Positions 18,282-27,727 of a stretch of DNA of 64,000 bases are shown in pieces. The DNA comes from Anabaena sp. 4-3 (lineage in GTDB: Bacteria; Cyanobacteriota; Cyanobacteriia; Cyanobacteriales; Nostocaceae): positions 133,224 through 197,223 of the forward strand of contig NZ_LUHJ01000009.1 in NCBI RefSeq assembly GCF_001597745.1, in the 5' to 3' direction. The notes beneath the pieces were generated by a model. It worked only from the letters and a program-made list of their open reading frames with translations, made no database searches and was not told the DNA's origin. The position numbers and the translations under genes were made by a program. Within the stretch, counting starts at the first letter, position 1. Every line of letters starts with the position of its first letter.

Positions 18282-19994
18282 ATGATTCTCAAAGGGTCTT
18301 GGTCAATTACACGGTTGACGTTTGCCTTTGGTATACTGTTACTAACAGCTTGTAATAGTAATGCCAACTCGGATGATAATTTTACGGGTTTGCAACTTAA
18401 GGTTTTGGTGGGTAGTGCTTTAGGGGATTTTTGCAACCAAGCAGCCAAAAATTTTAATGCTACTCAACCAAAGTTAGATAATGGTAAAGCTTTTCGGGTC
18501 AGTTGTGAAGCAGAGGGTAGCGGCGATGTGGTGACAAAGGTAGTTACTTCCGCCACGCAACTGAAAAATGGGACTTTGCAAAAAGATGCGCCAGATTTAC
18601 CTACAATTATTTCTTTGGACGGGGAGATATACCATAGTCAGTTAATTTACCGAATTAATCAACTGTTCCCCGGTCAGAATTATATCCCCGAAATTACTGA
18701 CGCGCCTTTAATAGCGAATTCGCCAATGGTGTTTATGGCTCAGTCTGACTTGGCTGGAGGTTTGCGAAAGGTTGCTGATCCTTATCAAGCTTTGGTAACA
18801 GCTAAGACTCACCAGGATATTGATTCATCTGCGCCAGCTTTAACTGTTAACTATGTCCACACTGCACCAACTCGTTCTAATTCGGGTTTGCAGACTTTGG
18901 TAGCTCAATACGCTAGTGTATCAGGTAAGCGTCCTGAAGAGTTGACTATTGCGGATGTGCAGAAGTTTCAGCCGCAAATTCAGCAAATTCAAAGCAAAAT
19001 TACCCGTTATGGGGTTTCTACTCATTCTCTTGCCCAAGCAATGGTCAAAAATGGGACGTTTTGGGCTTCTGTTGGGTCTGTTTATGAGTCTAGTGTGATT
19101 GTGGCGAATTCTGGCTTGCAACCAGGACAGCAGCGTTATACAGCAGTTTATCCCAAAGCAACGTTTACGTCTAATATGCGGGCAATTGTGCCGAATGCGC
19201 CTTGGGTGAGTGCTGATGAAAAGACGGCTGCTGACAAGTTTATCAGTTATTGGCGATCGCCTGACACTCAAAAAATTGCCACTGATTTGGGTTTAAGGCC
19301 AGGAACTCCCGGTGTAGCTTTGGGTGTAAAATTTTCATCTGAGTTTGGGGTGGAGTCTCAAGCTAAGTATGATTCTCTACGACCACCTCAACCGGAAGTG
19401 GTTGATGCTATGTTGAAATCATGGCAGGAAGCATCTAAGAAACCTTCTCTAGTGGTGGTAGTGGTTGATTCTTCCGGTTCAATGGAAGGAAACAAGCTAC
19501 CAGCAGTCCAAAATACTTTGTTAAATTATGTGAAAAATCTGGGCGCAAAGGAACAAATTGCGTTAATAGATTTTGATTCCCAGATTCGTCCGCCAGTGTT
19601 AGTAGATGGTACACCCCAAGGGCGCGATCGCGGTCTGCAATTTATTAACGGTCTGCGGGCTGATGGTGGAACAAAATTATATGATGCTGCCCTACAAGCT
19701 CGCAATTGGTTACAACAAAATCGTCGTCAAGATGCTATTAATGCCGTTTTGATTTTAACTGATGGCGAAGATTCTGGTTCGCAGGTTTCTTTGGATCAAT
19801 TATCAACTGAGTTGCAAAAAAGCGGTTTTTCTACTGACCAAAGAATTGGCTTTTTTACGGTTGGTTATGGTAAGGAAGGTGAGTTTAATCCTGACGCTTT
19901 GAAAAAAATTGCTGAGGCTAATGGGGGGTATTATTCTCATGGTGAACCTGAGACTATTTCGCGGTTGATGTCTGATTTACAGGTGGAGTTTTAA
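18282..19994 (+). CDS. Lipoprotein with substrate-binding fold and von Willebrand A domain
   Basis: A 570-residue protein. The N-terminus ends in a lipobox (LLLTAC, Cys24), so it should be lipid-anchored at the outer face of the inner membrane. Residues about 35-340 form a bacterial extracellular binding-protein fold (SBP_bac_11 type) with the segment HTAPTRSNSG. A VWA domain follows (about 390-570) with VVVVDSSGSM, a complete MIDAS metal site, and later TDGED. It is the first gene of a plus-strand group of three. Similar two-domain proteins are annotated across cyanobacteria without an assigned role. Confidence 0.8.
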   Translation: MILKGSWSITRLTFAFGILLLTACNSNANSDDNFTGLQLKVLVGSALGDFCNQAAKNFNATQPKLDNGKAFRVSCEAEGSGDVVTKVVTSATQLKNGTLQKDAPDLPTIISLDGEIYHSQLIYRINQLFPGQNYIPEITDAPLIANSPMVFMAQSDLAGGLRKVADPYQALVTAKTHQDIDSSAPALTVNYVHTAPTRSNSGLQTLVAQYASVSGKRPEELTIADVQKFQPQIQQIQSKITRYGVSTHSLAQAMVKNGTFWASVGSVYESSVIVANSGLQPGQQRYTAVYPKATFTSNMRAIVPNAPWVSADEKTAADKFISYWRSPDTQKIATDLGLRPGTPGVALGVKFSSEFGVESQAKYDSLRPPQPEVVDAMLKSWQEASKKPSLVVVVVDSSGSMEGNKLPAVQNTLLNYVKNLGAKEQIALIDFDSQIRPPVLVDGTPQGRDRGLQFINGLRADGGTKLYDAALQARNWLQQNRRQDAINAVLILTDGEDSGSQVSLDQLSTELQKSGFSTDQRIGFFTVGYGKEGEFNPDALKKIAEANGGYYSHGEPETISRLMSDLQVEF

Positions 19995-20033
19995 ACGCAG
20001 AGGTACGCGGAGTTTTTTTGAGGGGGATTTATT

Positions 20034-20756
20034 ATGAGGTTGGTTAATCCACTTTATTATCCGTTGGCTGTTTTAGGTGGGGGGGTGACTCTGTTTGTTG
20101 GTGTGCGTTTGGTAAGTTTGCCTAGTCCTGTTATGCTTCCTTTGGCAATTGGTGTTGCTATGACTGGGGCTAGTTTTTTGCAGTCTCGTCAATCTCGATG
20201 TTTGGAGTTGGATAACCCTGAGTTGGAACGGGAAATATTAGGAGTTAAAAAGTCTGCTTTGGTGTTAGTTAATCAGGCTAAGTCTCTGCGTTTGGAAGCG
20301 CAAAGGTTGTTAACTGATACTTTTCAGGTGGAACTTTTGACTACGGTTTCTATGAGTTGCGATCGCGTGGCTGATTTTCCTGGTAAATTTGATTTGTTGG
20401 TGCAGCATTTACAAGGTAGTAATTCTCTACTTTCTGTTGATGAGTTAAAAGGACAGCTTAAGGAAGTTAAGCAGAAATTATCTTCTAGTTCTGGGATAGC
20501 TAAAACACATCTCAATCAGTTGGCTGATAGTCTCAAACGTAATATTAAGTTGGCGCAAGCGGGGGAAGATGGTCGTCTAGTTAGAATAATTAATATTTCT
20601 ATTTTGATGCAAGATTTTGCTGGGGTTTCGCAAAAATTGCAAACAGGATTAAGAACATCTGATTTAAGTGATGGTGAACAAATTCATCAGTTGCAATTAG
20701 TTGCTGATGAACTTTATAGTTTGTCGGAAAGTCTGGATTTAGTTGTCAGACAATGA
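20034..20756 (+). CDS. Membrane-anchored coiled-coil hypothetical protein
   Basis: A 240-residue protein. Two close hydrophobic segments (about 8-25 and 30-48) lead into a long helical region (ELEREILGVKKSALVLVNQAKSLRLEAQRLL and LKGQLKEVKQKLSS) that should form a coiled coil in the cytoplasm. No named family is recognised. It lies 39 bases after the VWA gene and is followed after 156 bases by a binding protein; the three read as a unit. Confidence 0.6.
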   Translation: MRLVNPLYYPLAVLGGGVTLFVGVRLVSLPSPVMLPLAIGVAMTGASFLQSRQSRCLELDNPELEREILGVKKSALVLVNQAKSLRLEAQRLLTDTFQVELLTTVSMSCDRVADFPGKFDLLVQHLQGSNSLLSVDELKGQLKEVKQKLSSSSGIAKTHLNQLADSLKRNIKLAQAGEDGRLVRIINISILMQDFAGVSQKLQTGLRTSDLSDGEQIHQLQLVADELYSLSESLDLVVRQ

Positions 20757-20812
20757 TTTTAAACGCAGAGGGGCGCGGAGGAAACGCAGAGGTACGCAGA
20801 GTTTTTTTGAGG
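20757..20812. repeat. ACGCAGAGG-type direct repeats
   Basis: Tandem-like GAAACGCAGAGG and ACGCAGAGGTACGCAGAG units behind the coiled-coil gene; a related unit sits just behind the VWA gene (19994-20012) and at 52830-52870. They are a known class of dispersed repeats in this group. Confidence 0.6.
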
Positions 20813-20912
20813 GTTTTTAGCAATATTTTGGTCATTTATTGTTTGGTGGGGGTTTTACGGTTTTTCTTGATATTTTCTAGTTTTGGTTATTTCCTCGTCA
20901 CTAAAAAATAAT

Positions 20913-22034
20913 ATGAAGAAGAAAAAATTAAAATCTAAACGCAAAAAACAGGTTTTTATCTCTATCGCTATCATTATTGCAGCGTTAGGTTTAACTTATG
21001 CACCTGTTCCTGGTTTACAGCAAACTGTTGTAATTGTTAGTGGTACGGAATTACAAGAACCTCTACAACAATTAGAAGCAAAATTTCAGCAGGAAAACCC
21101 GAATATTAAGTTAGACCTGAAATTTCAGGGTTCGCAGGAAATGGTGAATAATTATGTTGACCAAAAGAATGATTTTAAACCGTCGGTGTTAATTCCAGCT
21201 AATGGGGAAATTTTAACAGAGTTGCGCGATCGCCTACGCACTACTAACAACATTGACCCGTTTTATAATACCCCTAAACCTATAGCTAAAACTTTACTCG
21301 TCGCTATTGCCTGGCCGCAACGGGGTAAAGTTCTGTTCCCAGATGGACGTTTCCAATGGGATAAAGTTGAACAAGCTATGCAAGCAGGTAATTGGGGAAA
21401 GGTTGGTGGTGTGAATGACTGGGGTAGTTTTGATTTTGTCACGACAGACCCCACTCGGTCTAATAGTGGTCAGCTAACTCTCAATCTCTGGACACAAGCA
21501 AAATTAGGTGGTAATATCAACCTAAATAGTTTTAATAATTCCTCTGTACAGTCTTTGTTTGGGTTGGTGAAAAAGTCGGTCTATCAACCACCCCGGTCTA
21601 CAGATATTCTTTTACAAGAGTTTATTAGCAGAGGTGTTAACGATGCGGATGTGGCTACAGTATATGAAAGTATAGCCCTCTATCGTTGGCAACAGTCTAC
21701 AGCGAATCAAGGTAGACCTTACCAAATCTATTATTTAAATCCTACGAGTGAGTCGATAGCAACAGCCGCTATTCTCCGTCGGGATGTTGATAATAGTACA
21801 GCAAAGGCAGCAAGGAAATTTTTGGATTTCCTTACACAACCCGCACAACAAGCTGTCTTGGTTCAGTATGGTTTCCGTCCGGTGAATAATGCTGTAAACT
21901 TAAAAACAGTACCTAACAGTCCGTGGAATCAAAATATTCCTGGTGCTGAGGTTAAACCCACTGTCCAAACTATACCACCACCCAACACCCAGGCGATTCG
22001 AGAAATTCAGCGTTTATGGGAACGAGCGAATTAA
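20913..22034 (+). CDS. Second substrate-binding-fold protein with N-terminal membrane helix
   Basis: A 373-residue protein. A very basic start (MKKKKLKSKRKKQ) precedes one hydrophobic helix (VFISIAIIIAALGLTYA) that lacks a lipobox, so it is probably an uncleaved anchor or a signal peptide. The rest is a binding-protein fold of the same type as the VWA partner, with TDPTRSNSGQLTLNLW matching its TAPTRSNSG. The TTG at 20883 is an alternative start; the ATG at 20913 places the basic residues directly before the helix. It lacks a VWA domain. Ligand unknown. Confidence 0.7.
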   Translation: MKKKKLKSKRKKQVFISIAIIIAALGLTYAPVPGLQQTVVIVSGTELQEPLQQLEAKFQQENPNIKLDLKFQGSQEMVNNYVDQKNDFKPSVLIPANGEILTELRDRLRTTNNIDPFYNTPKPIAKTLLVAIAWPQRGKVLFPDGRFQWDKVEQAMQAGNWGKVGGVNDWGSFDFVTTDPTRSNSGQLTLNLWTQAKLGGNINLNSFNNSSVQSLFGLVKKSVYQPPRSTDILLQEFISRGVNDADVATVYESIALYRWQQSTANQGRPYQIYYLNPTSESIATAAILRRDVDNSTAKAARKFLDFLTQPAQQAVLVQYGFRPVNNAVNLKTVPNSPWNQNIPGAEVKPTVQTIPPPNTQAIREIQRLWERAN

Positions 22035-23221
22035 TTTAACTGATTTGCGATAATTGTTTGATAGGCTTGGATGGTTTGTTGAGCGATCGCATCCCAGCTA
22101 AAATTTGAAAGTGCATAGTTTTTCGCATTGCCACCCCGACGTTGACATTCTTGGGGATTTTGCAAAGCTTGTTGCAGCAAGTCTACCAATGATTCTACAT
22201 CAGTTGTCCCTACCCAGCCTGACTGACTATCGCGTACCTGTTGCCAAATATGCACTTGGTCAGAAATAATTACAGGTTTTCCTGCTACCATTGCTTCAGC
22301 GACAGCAATACCAAAATTTTCATAATACGAAGGTAAGACAAATAAATCAGACGCTTGTAATAGACTAGCTTTTAATTCACCCCTGACAAAACCTGTAATA
22401 GTAGTGTGCTGTTTTAAAGGTGAATTAGCAATTTCATCTTTAATTTTTTGTTCAAAAGCTGGGTCTTGGGGATTTGCACCAGCTAAAATAAAATGAAACT
22501 TCATCCCTAATTGTAGCAGTTTTTCTAGTGCCGGAATCAACAAATTTAAACCTTTTTTGGGTTCAACCCGTGACATAAACAGCACCAAAGGAACATCTTC
22601 TGGTACACCCAACTTACTATTTAGCAACTGTTTCTGAGTGTCGGCTAAAATTGACGGTGGAATTACACCCAAAGGAATCACTAAATCTCGCGTCGCCACC
22701 CCAAACCTTTCCGAGATTTTCGCTTCTTGTTCACTGGTAAAATGAATTGCTGCTGCTTCAGCTAAATTACGTTTTTCAATAAGTTTTACATAAAGCTGTT
22801 TTAATTGCTTTTTCTTCCTTAAATCAGCCGGGTCAAGTGTCCCCAAAGGACGTAAAATATAAGGTAGTTTTTGTTGACGACATACAAACGCTGCCGCACT
22901 ACTCACAGGAGAAAATAAAGCATGAATATGTGCTAAATCATATTCTTTCGCGTGAGTTTTTAACCAATTGAGTAAATCTAGAGAAAATTTATAACGGCGA
23001 AATGGCGCACAGCGAAAATAGATAATTTCATAACCATCTTGTGGAATAGGTACATTTAAAGGTACATCCAGAGGTTTTTGACCCGTATCACCATTACTAT
23101 TAGTAGTTAGTAACGTAACTTTGACCCCTTCTTTAGCCAAAGCTGGGGCTAATCCTAGTACCATTTGACTAGGGCCGCCATAAACTAAAGAAACAGATGG
23201 AACAATTTGTAAAACTTTCAT
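22031..23221 (-). CDS. GT4 glycosyltransferase, HpsP-like
   Basis: A 396-residue GT-B glycosyltransferase. VYGGPSQMVLGLAPALAKEGVKVTLLTT is the N-terminal Rossmann start, and FGIAVAEAMVAGKPVIISD is the GT4 nucleotide-sugar site. It is last in a minus-strand run of HpsL, HpsN, HpsO and HpsP-like genes, the order I recall for the hormogonium polysaccharide locus of Nostoc punctiforme, and that order is the reason for the HpsP label. It would transfer a sugar onto the growing polysaccharide on the cytoplasmic face. The coding end overlaps the stop of the upstream-facing binding protein by four bases. Confidence 0.65.
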   Translation of the reverse strand: MKVLQIVPSVSLVYGGPSQMVLGLAPALAKEGVKVTLLTTNSNGDTGQKPLDVPLNVPIPQDGYEIIYFRCAPFRRYKFSLDLLNWLKTHAKEYDLAHIHALFSPVSSAAAFVCRQQKLPYILRPLGTLDPADLRKKKQLKQLYVKLIEKRNLAEAAAIHFTSEQEAKISERFGVATRDLVIPLGVIPPSILADTQKQLLNSKLGVPEDVPLVLFMSRVEPKKGLNLLIPALEKLLQLGMKFHFILAGANPQDPAFEQKIKDEIANSPLKQHTTITGFVRGELKASLLQASDLFVLPSYYENFGIAVAEAMVAGKPVIISDQVHIWQQVRDSQSGWVGTTDVESLVDLLQQALQNPQECQRRGGNAKNYALSNFSWDAIAQQTIQAYQTIIANQLN

Positions 23222-23233
23222 TTCTATTATTTA

Positions 23234-23300
23234 CATATTAGTCTAATGACTAATGACTAATAACTAATGACTAATGACTAATGACTAATAACTAATGACT
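23234..23300. repeat. STRR-type heptamer tandem array
   Basis: About nine TGACTAA/TAACTAA units between the HpsO- and HpsP-like genes. The array crosses the HpsO stop codon at 23278 and supplies the last residues of that protein. Confidence 0.85.
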
Positions 23301-24453
23301 GATAAAACTCAAATTGTTGCTTGGCTAAAGCTTTATTCGTGTATTTATCCATCGCTTTTTGATAACCCAGTTCGCCTAATTTATTAGCCAAATCTGGTTT
23401 TTGCATCAGTTGTAATAAACAATCAGCCAAAGCTTCAGTCTTACCTTCAGGAAACACCAAACCAGCATCACCAATTACATAAGGTATTTCCCCAGAATCA
23501 GAACCAACTACAGGTATTTTACAAGCCATTGCTTCAATAATTACATGACCGAATTGTTCTTTCCAACCCACAGAAGTTAAAGTTTTAAATTGGTACGTCG
23601 TTTCTGATGGCAGTACCAAGGTACTCATTAAATTAATATAGTTAGCAACTTCGTCATGAGGGACACTTTCTACAAAAATCACCCTATCTTCAAGATGATT
23701 CTCTGCTACTATCTTAACTAATGCTTCTTTTAAAATTCCCCGTCCTAGTAGTAATAATTTCCAAGGCTGTTCTTTTAATTTAACCAAGGAATTTACTAGG
23801 GTTAATAAACCTTTTTCGGGAACAAACCGCCCGACAAACCCGACAACAAAATCATTTTGTTTAATGCCCAATTTAGCTGCTAATTCTGGTTGTGCTTTTG
23901 GTGTAAACAGATTTTCATCTACACCTAATTGTGGCATAACTTTAATTTCACCATTATAGCCCCGTTGTCGTAAAATTTCTGCTCCGTCTTGATTACCAGA
24001 GATAATACCGTGACTGTGATTCAGGTTATATTTTTCTAATAAAGCCACTGGTAATTTTAATTCATAAGCTAAATTCCACCAAGTAAAAAAGATATTTTTC
24101 GCCTTTAGTCCTAACAGCTGATTTAAGACAATCATTTGAGTATAAGCCAAACCCCTAGAACCTTGTTCTACTTGGATGACTTGGGGGCGGAATTCTCGCA
24201 ATACAGATATTAAATCAGTGCCAAAGGTCAGTAAACCTTGATGGTTTTGACTAAAATTAGAAACTGGAACTATTTTAAATGCGCCTTCATCCCGGTATTG
24301 AGTTTCAATAATTTTATTTTGTACACCTCCAGGTTTCCAGACTTTCGGAACTACAACTGTTACTTCAATACCCGGTTCTAATTGCGATAAAGCCCGAAGT
24401 TTTTCACAATTGAGGTCTACAATATATGTATGACTGGCAACTAAGATTTTCAT
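23278..24453 (-). CDS. GT4 glycosyltransferase, HpsO-like
   Basis: A 391-residue GT-B protein with VGFVGRFVPEKGLLTL and FGHVIIEAMACKIPVVGSDSGEIPYVIG, the GT4 donor-site motifs. The N-terminus KILVASHTYIVDLNCEKLRALSQLEPGIEVTVVVP is the acceptor-side fold. The last residues (SLVISH) are encoded by the tandem repeat array crossing the stop. It sits 190 bases after the GT2 gene and before a second GT4 gene. Confidence 0.65.
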   Translation of the reverse strand: MKILVASHTYIVDLNCEKLRALSQLEPGIEVTVVVPKVWKPGGVQNKIIETQYRDEGAFKIVPVSNFSQNHQGLLTFGTDLISVLREFRPQVIQVEQGSRGLAYTQMIVLNQLLGLKAKNIFFTWWNLAYELKLPVALLEKYNLNHSHGIISGNQDGAEILRQRGYNGEIKVMPQLGVDENLFTPKAQPELAAKLGIKQNDFVVGFVGRFVPEKGLLTLVNSLVKLKEQPWKLLLLGRGILKEALVKIVAENHLEDRVIFVESVPHDEVANYINLMSTLVLPSETTYQFKTLTSVGWKEQFGHVIIEAMACKIPVVGSDSGEIPYVIGDAGLVFPEGKTEALADCLLQLMQKPDLANKLGELGYQKAMDKYTNKALAKQQFEFYQSLVISH

Positions 24454-24643
24454 AAATGTGAAGTAATATTTAGTGTTCAGTAGTCATGAATTTTCATTCA
24501 AAACTAATGTCTGTTGATGGTTGATAGTTGATGGTTGATTGTTAATTGAACCCAAAAAGTATTCAAGTTCCTGAATGTATTTATGGACAATAAAACATGG
24601 GAAGCAAAATTCATTCAAGACGCAGGATTTATCTGTGGTTTAT

Positions 24644-25669
24644 TCAATTTTGAATTTTGTAGGCTTGCCTTCCCGTAGGGTATTTTGAATTTTGAATTTG
24701 ATCAAGACGACTATAAATTTGTCCATCATTCCAACTTGATTGAATGACAGTTCCTAAAGCTTTGAGGAAACCAAAGCTATAAAATATACCACGAACCAAA
24801 ATTTTTATCGGTGAACCGCTTTTATGACATGGGGGACGACCTAAAACATGACAATCAAATAAGCGGGCGAATAGACGTAAAGCTTGGCTGACGGTGAGGT
24901 TTTTCAACCCCATGAGGAAGTGATTGTGATAGAAGGTGATTTGATATTTGAGCGATCGCATACTAATATCATGACAGCCTCCTGTTTCTTCCCCTAAATG
25001 TACTAAGTACGCCTCTGGGTCATACCAAATTTTATACCCTGTCTGACGCAACCTCAGACAAAAATCTGATTCTTCCCTTACCGCACTACCGCGAAATCTC
25101 TCATCAAACCGCAGTCCATATTTAGTGAAAATTTCCCGCCGGAAAGACATATTGCAACCCCTTGCAGTTAGCACTTGTTGGGGTTTGATGGTATGTACTA
25201 AATCAATGTGATACCAAGCAATACCAGGGTTCATAGCTTCTGGTGGGAGATATTCAATTTCCAACTCTCCCCCAGAATCACCTAATTTCATTCTGTCAAA
25301 TACCCGTCCAGCCACCGCACCTATTTCTGGGTTGTTTGCGTAGTTTTTCAGATGGGCTGAGATATAATCAGGGGTTAATTTCACATCATCATCAATAAAA
25401 ATTATGATTTCACCAGCAGCCCTTCTGATACCATAATTTCTTGCCCCCGGCAAACTTGCCCAATTTAAGCGAAACCATTTAATTTTCTCTGCTGCTGCTA
25501 CTTCTTCTAGATAAGTTTGAACTTCTGGTTTATGTTGTGGTGATTGGTCTACCACCAACACCTCAAAATTCGGGTAATTTTGATTTAAGACATCTGCAAT
25601 GCTATCTCGTAATGCTTCTTCTCTACCGTAGGTGGGGATAATTATAGTAACTAAAGGCTGAACATTCAT
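24644..25669 (-). CDS. GT2 glycosyltransferase, HpsN-like
   Basis: A 341-residue GT-A protein with VTIIIPTYGREEAL, the DXD-equivalent IFIDDDVKL, and RGCNMSFRREIF with EESDFCLRLRQTG, the GT2 catalytic landmarks. A hydrophobic helix near the C-terminus may touch the membrane. The last 16 residues (starting IQNSKYPTGRQ) are written by a 46-bp interspersed repeat, not by family sequence. HpsE is an alternative label for a GT2 of this kind; I prefer HpsN because of the neighbours. Confidence 0.65.
   Translation of the reverse strand: MNVQPLVTIIIPTYGREEALRDSIADVLNQNYPNFEVLVVDQSPQHKPEVQTYLEEVAAAEKIKWFRLNWASLPGARNYGIRRAAGEIIIFIDDDVKLTPDYISAHLKNYANNPEIGAVAGRVFDRMKLGDSGGELEIEYLPPEAMNPGIAWYHIDLVHTIKPQQVLTARGCNMSFRREIFTKYGLRFDERFRGSAVREESDFCLRLRQTGYKIWYDPEAYLVHLGEETGGCHDISMRSLKYQITFYHNHFLMGLKNLTVSQALRLFARLFDCHVLGRPPCHKSGSPIKILVRGIFYSFGFLKALGTVIQSSWNDGQIYSRLDQIQNSKYPTGRQAYKIQN
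24646..24691. repeat. 46-bp interspersed repeat, copy 1
   Basis: An AT-rich core with TAGGCTTGCCTTCCCGTAGG flanked by TTTTGAATT. It is identical over 46 bases to 57780-57825 and here overlaps the end of the GT2 gene. Confidence 0.9.
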
Positions 25670-25963
25670 ATTTTTGCGAATAAATTAACTAAATACGCTA
25701 TTAACATCTACTTTGACTTTTTCGGCAAATAGCTAACCATTTTTATTACATAGTTTTCTGATTTTGTAAATAAATATACGTAAATAATACTTTGTCTATT
25801 TGTGTCTGATTCTTAAAACTTCTTCAAACAATCTAGAGCTTAAATTACAACGAGAAAAATGGGAAAAGCCAAGTTGCATGCAACGTCTCTACATCTTGTT
25901 GACCAAAACTCTTTGAGAATATGTTTAAATTGGGGCAGTAATTCATACAGTATTACTACTGTG

Positions 25964-27607
25964 TTACTTGACAAAACTTTTTGCTTTTTGTTCAAGTTCT
26001 TCATTTTTCCTTTCTTCTTGATCCAGCACTGGTAATTTAAAGAGGATGCCAGCAGCAAACCAATAATAAACAGCTACCGGATCTACATCTAGGGGGTAAT
26101 AATAAGTGTTGTAACTTATAAACAATATAAACACCCATAAAGCACCAGCGTAACTGCGGAAATTACGGTTTTTTATGGAACGATAGGTTTTAAAACCAGT
26201 AAATGTCAGGGTAGTAACCAAGCCAACAAAACCCAATAATCCCATAATGCCCACTTCATACATAACTTTGGGGTAGTAGGTTTCCACTAGCTTAGTTTTA
26301 CCCAAACTGCGAGCCGAGTTAGTTGCTCTACCTAAACCACTGCCTATAGGAGAATCTACATTTTTCGTGTTCTCCTCAAACTGCTGGACGATAAAGGCGT
26401 GAGGTGGTGAAGCTTCCCAACGACTCATAAAACTCTCAGTCCTTTCTTGAACAACAGCAGGGTTACTCACCATTGCAATTCCCAAGATAGCGACGAGTCC
26501 TATACCAATGGGCAGAAAGCGTTTAAGGTTAGCAATTTGACCAGTGAGGATTAACAGCAGAACAAAGCAGGTTGGTACTAATGCTAAAGCAATTCTTTGT
26601 CCTGAAATCACGGCATTGACGAAAACTACAGCCATAGAACCCAGGCTGATAACCCGCCAAATAATCTTAGGATCTGAAAAACCACTAGCAAAAGTAAAAA
26701 ATGTGCTAGAAATTAAGAACCATGCCCACTGCCAAGGAGCAACAAACGTTCCAGGTAGGCGAATCATCCCTTGGCTGGGACTAAAAACTAAGGAACCACC
26801 AAAGAAACACCGAGCATCTAGTGTGGCTTTAAATAAGTCTGCTCCTGATGCGTTTCTAGTACCTTCACAGATACCTGTCAATAAGAATAAGTATTGTACT
26901 ATACCTAATATTCCACAGGTCAGGATTAAGCTAATTTGTAAGCGCGATATAAATAAAAAATCCTGTTTATTGCGAATTAAGTAGTAAACGCAACTAATCA
27001 GAGGTACGTAACCCAAAAATACTTTTAATCCTAGAATTCCCATACCTATAGGGATTTCCTTGGGAGCTTTTTCTAAAAGTCCTACAGGAGGGGGGTTTAG
27101 TTGCTGTCCACCATTGATAAACACCAAAGTTAGCATACACAACCCCAATAAGATAAATAATGGGGTTTTAATCGCTGCGGGAATGATGAAAGGTAATTTT
27201 TGCTGTCGGCACATTTGCCAATATGCAATCAAGGCAGGAACGTAAAAGGCATCTTTTGCTAATTGCAAAATGGGACTGTTGCCTATGTAATAAGTGATTG
27301 TGCCGCCAGCAGGTACGTAAATTATAAATCCAATCAAGGCTGTACGAGGATATTTGTAGGCCAGGGTGATGATAATGATTCCTAATACAGCCGGAACTGC
27401 GGCCTTGATTCCTGCTACAAGAAACAGCAAAATTCCGATAAACAGGCTGACACCGGAAGCTTTTGTCAGGAGGTTAATTAGTTCTTTACGCGCTTTGGTT
27501 GCTTGACGTTTTTGGGCTAATCTCTCTTTGAGACTGAGGGGAGGAGTTTCTGTTTTTAGCGGCTTTTTTGATTTTTTAGCACGGGATGATTTGCTTTTTG
27601 TCGCCAT
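25964..27607 (-). CDS. O-antigen-ligase-like membrane protein, HpsL-like
   Basis: A 547-residue protein with a basic, lysine-rich leader (about 1-50) and roughly ten to twelve hydrophobic segments from about 52 to 520. A large soluble loop (about 385-430) holds VQERTESFMSRWE and GSGLGRATNSARSLG, as in Wzy/WaaL-type ligases or polymerases. It would join or polymerise polysaccharide units at the membrane. It is the first gene of the minus-strand hps-like run. A cyanobacterial HpsL protein of this length and layout is the closest match I recall. Confidence 0.7.
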   Translation of the reverse strand: MATKSKSSRAKKSKKPLKTETPPLSLKERLAQKRQATKARKELINLLTKASGVSLFIGILLFLVAGIKAAVPAVLGIIIITLAYKYPRTALIGFIIYVPAGGTITYYIGNSPILQLAKDAFYVPALIAYWQMCRQQKLPFIIPAAIKTPLFILLGLCMLTLVFINGGQQLNPPPVGLLEKAPKEIPIGMGILGLKVFLGYVPLISCVYYLIRNKQDFLFISRLQISLILTCGILGIVQYLFLLTGICEGTRNASGADLFKATLDARCFFGGSLVFSPSQGMIRLPGTFVAPWQWAWFLISSTFFTFASGFSDPKIIWRVISLGSMAVVFVNAVISGQRIALALVPTCFVLLLILTGQIANLKRFLPIGIGLVAILGIAMVSNPAVVQERTESFMSRWEASPPHAFIVQQFEENTKNVDSPIGSGLGRATNSARSLGKTKLVETYYPKVMYEVGIMGLLGFVGLVTTLTFTGFKTYRSIKNRNFRSYAGALWVFILFISYNTYYYPLDVDPVAVYYWFAAGILFKLPVLDQEERKNEELEQKAKSFVK

Positions 27608-27644
27608 AGAAATTTTCTCACCTATCAGCCAAGCTCGTTTTCCG

Positions 27645-27710
27645 GGTTGGTAGTAAGCACGAAGCGTGCTGAGAAATATCAGGACTAAAGTCCTGACTAC
27701 GAACTGGCTG
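27645..27710. repeat. GGACTAAAGTCCT palindrome repeat
   Basis: A TAGTAAGCACGAAGCGTGCTG hairpin and a CAGGACTAAAGTCCTG palindrome sit together between glmM and the hpsL-like gene, related to copies near 7048 and 59295. Confidence 0.6.
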
Positions 27711-27727
27711 ACAGGAAGATAGTTAGA

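Noticed and set aside
26544-26984. 146-residue frame opposite the HpsL-like gene
   Set aside because: A shadow of a membrane-protein gene; no family motif.
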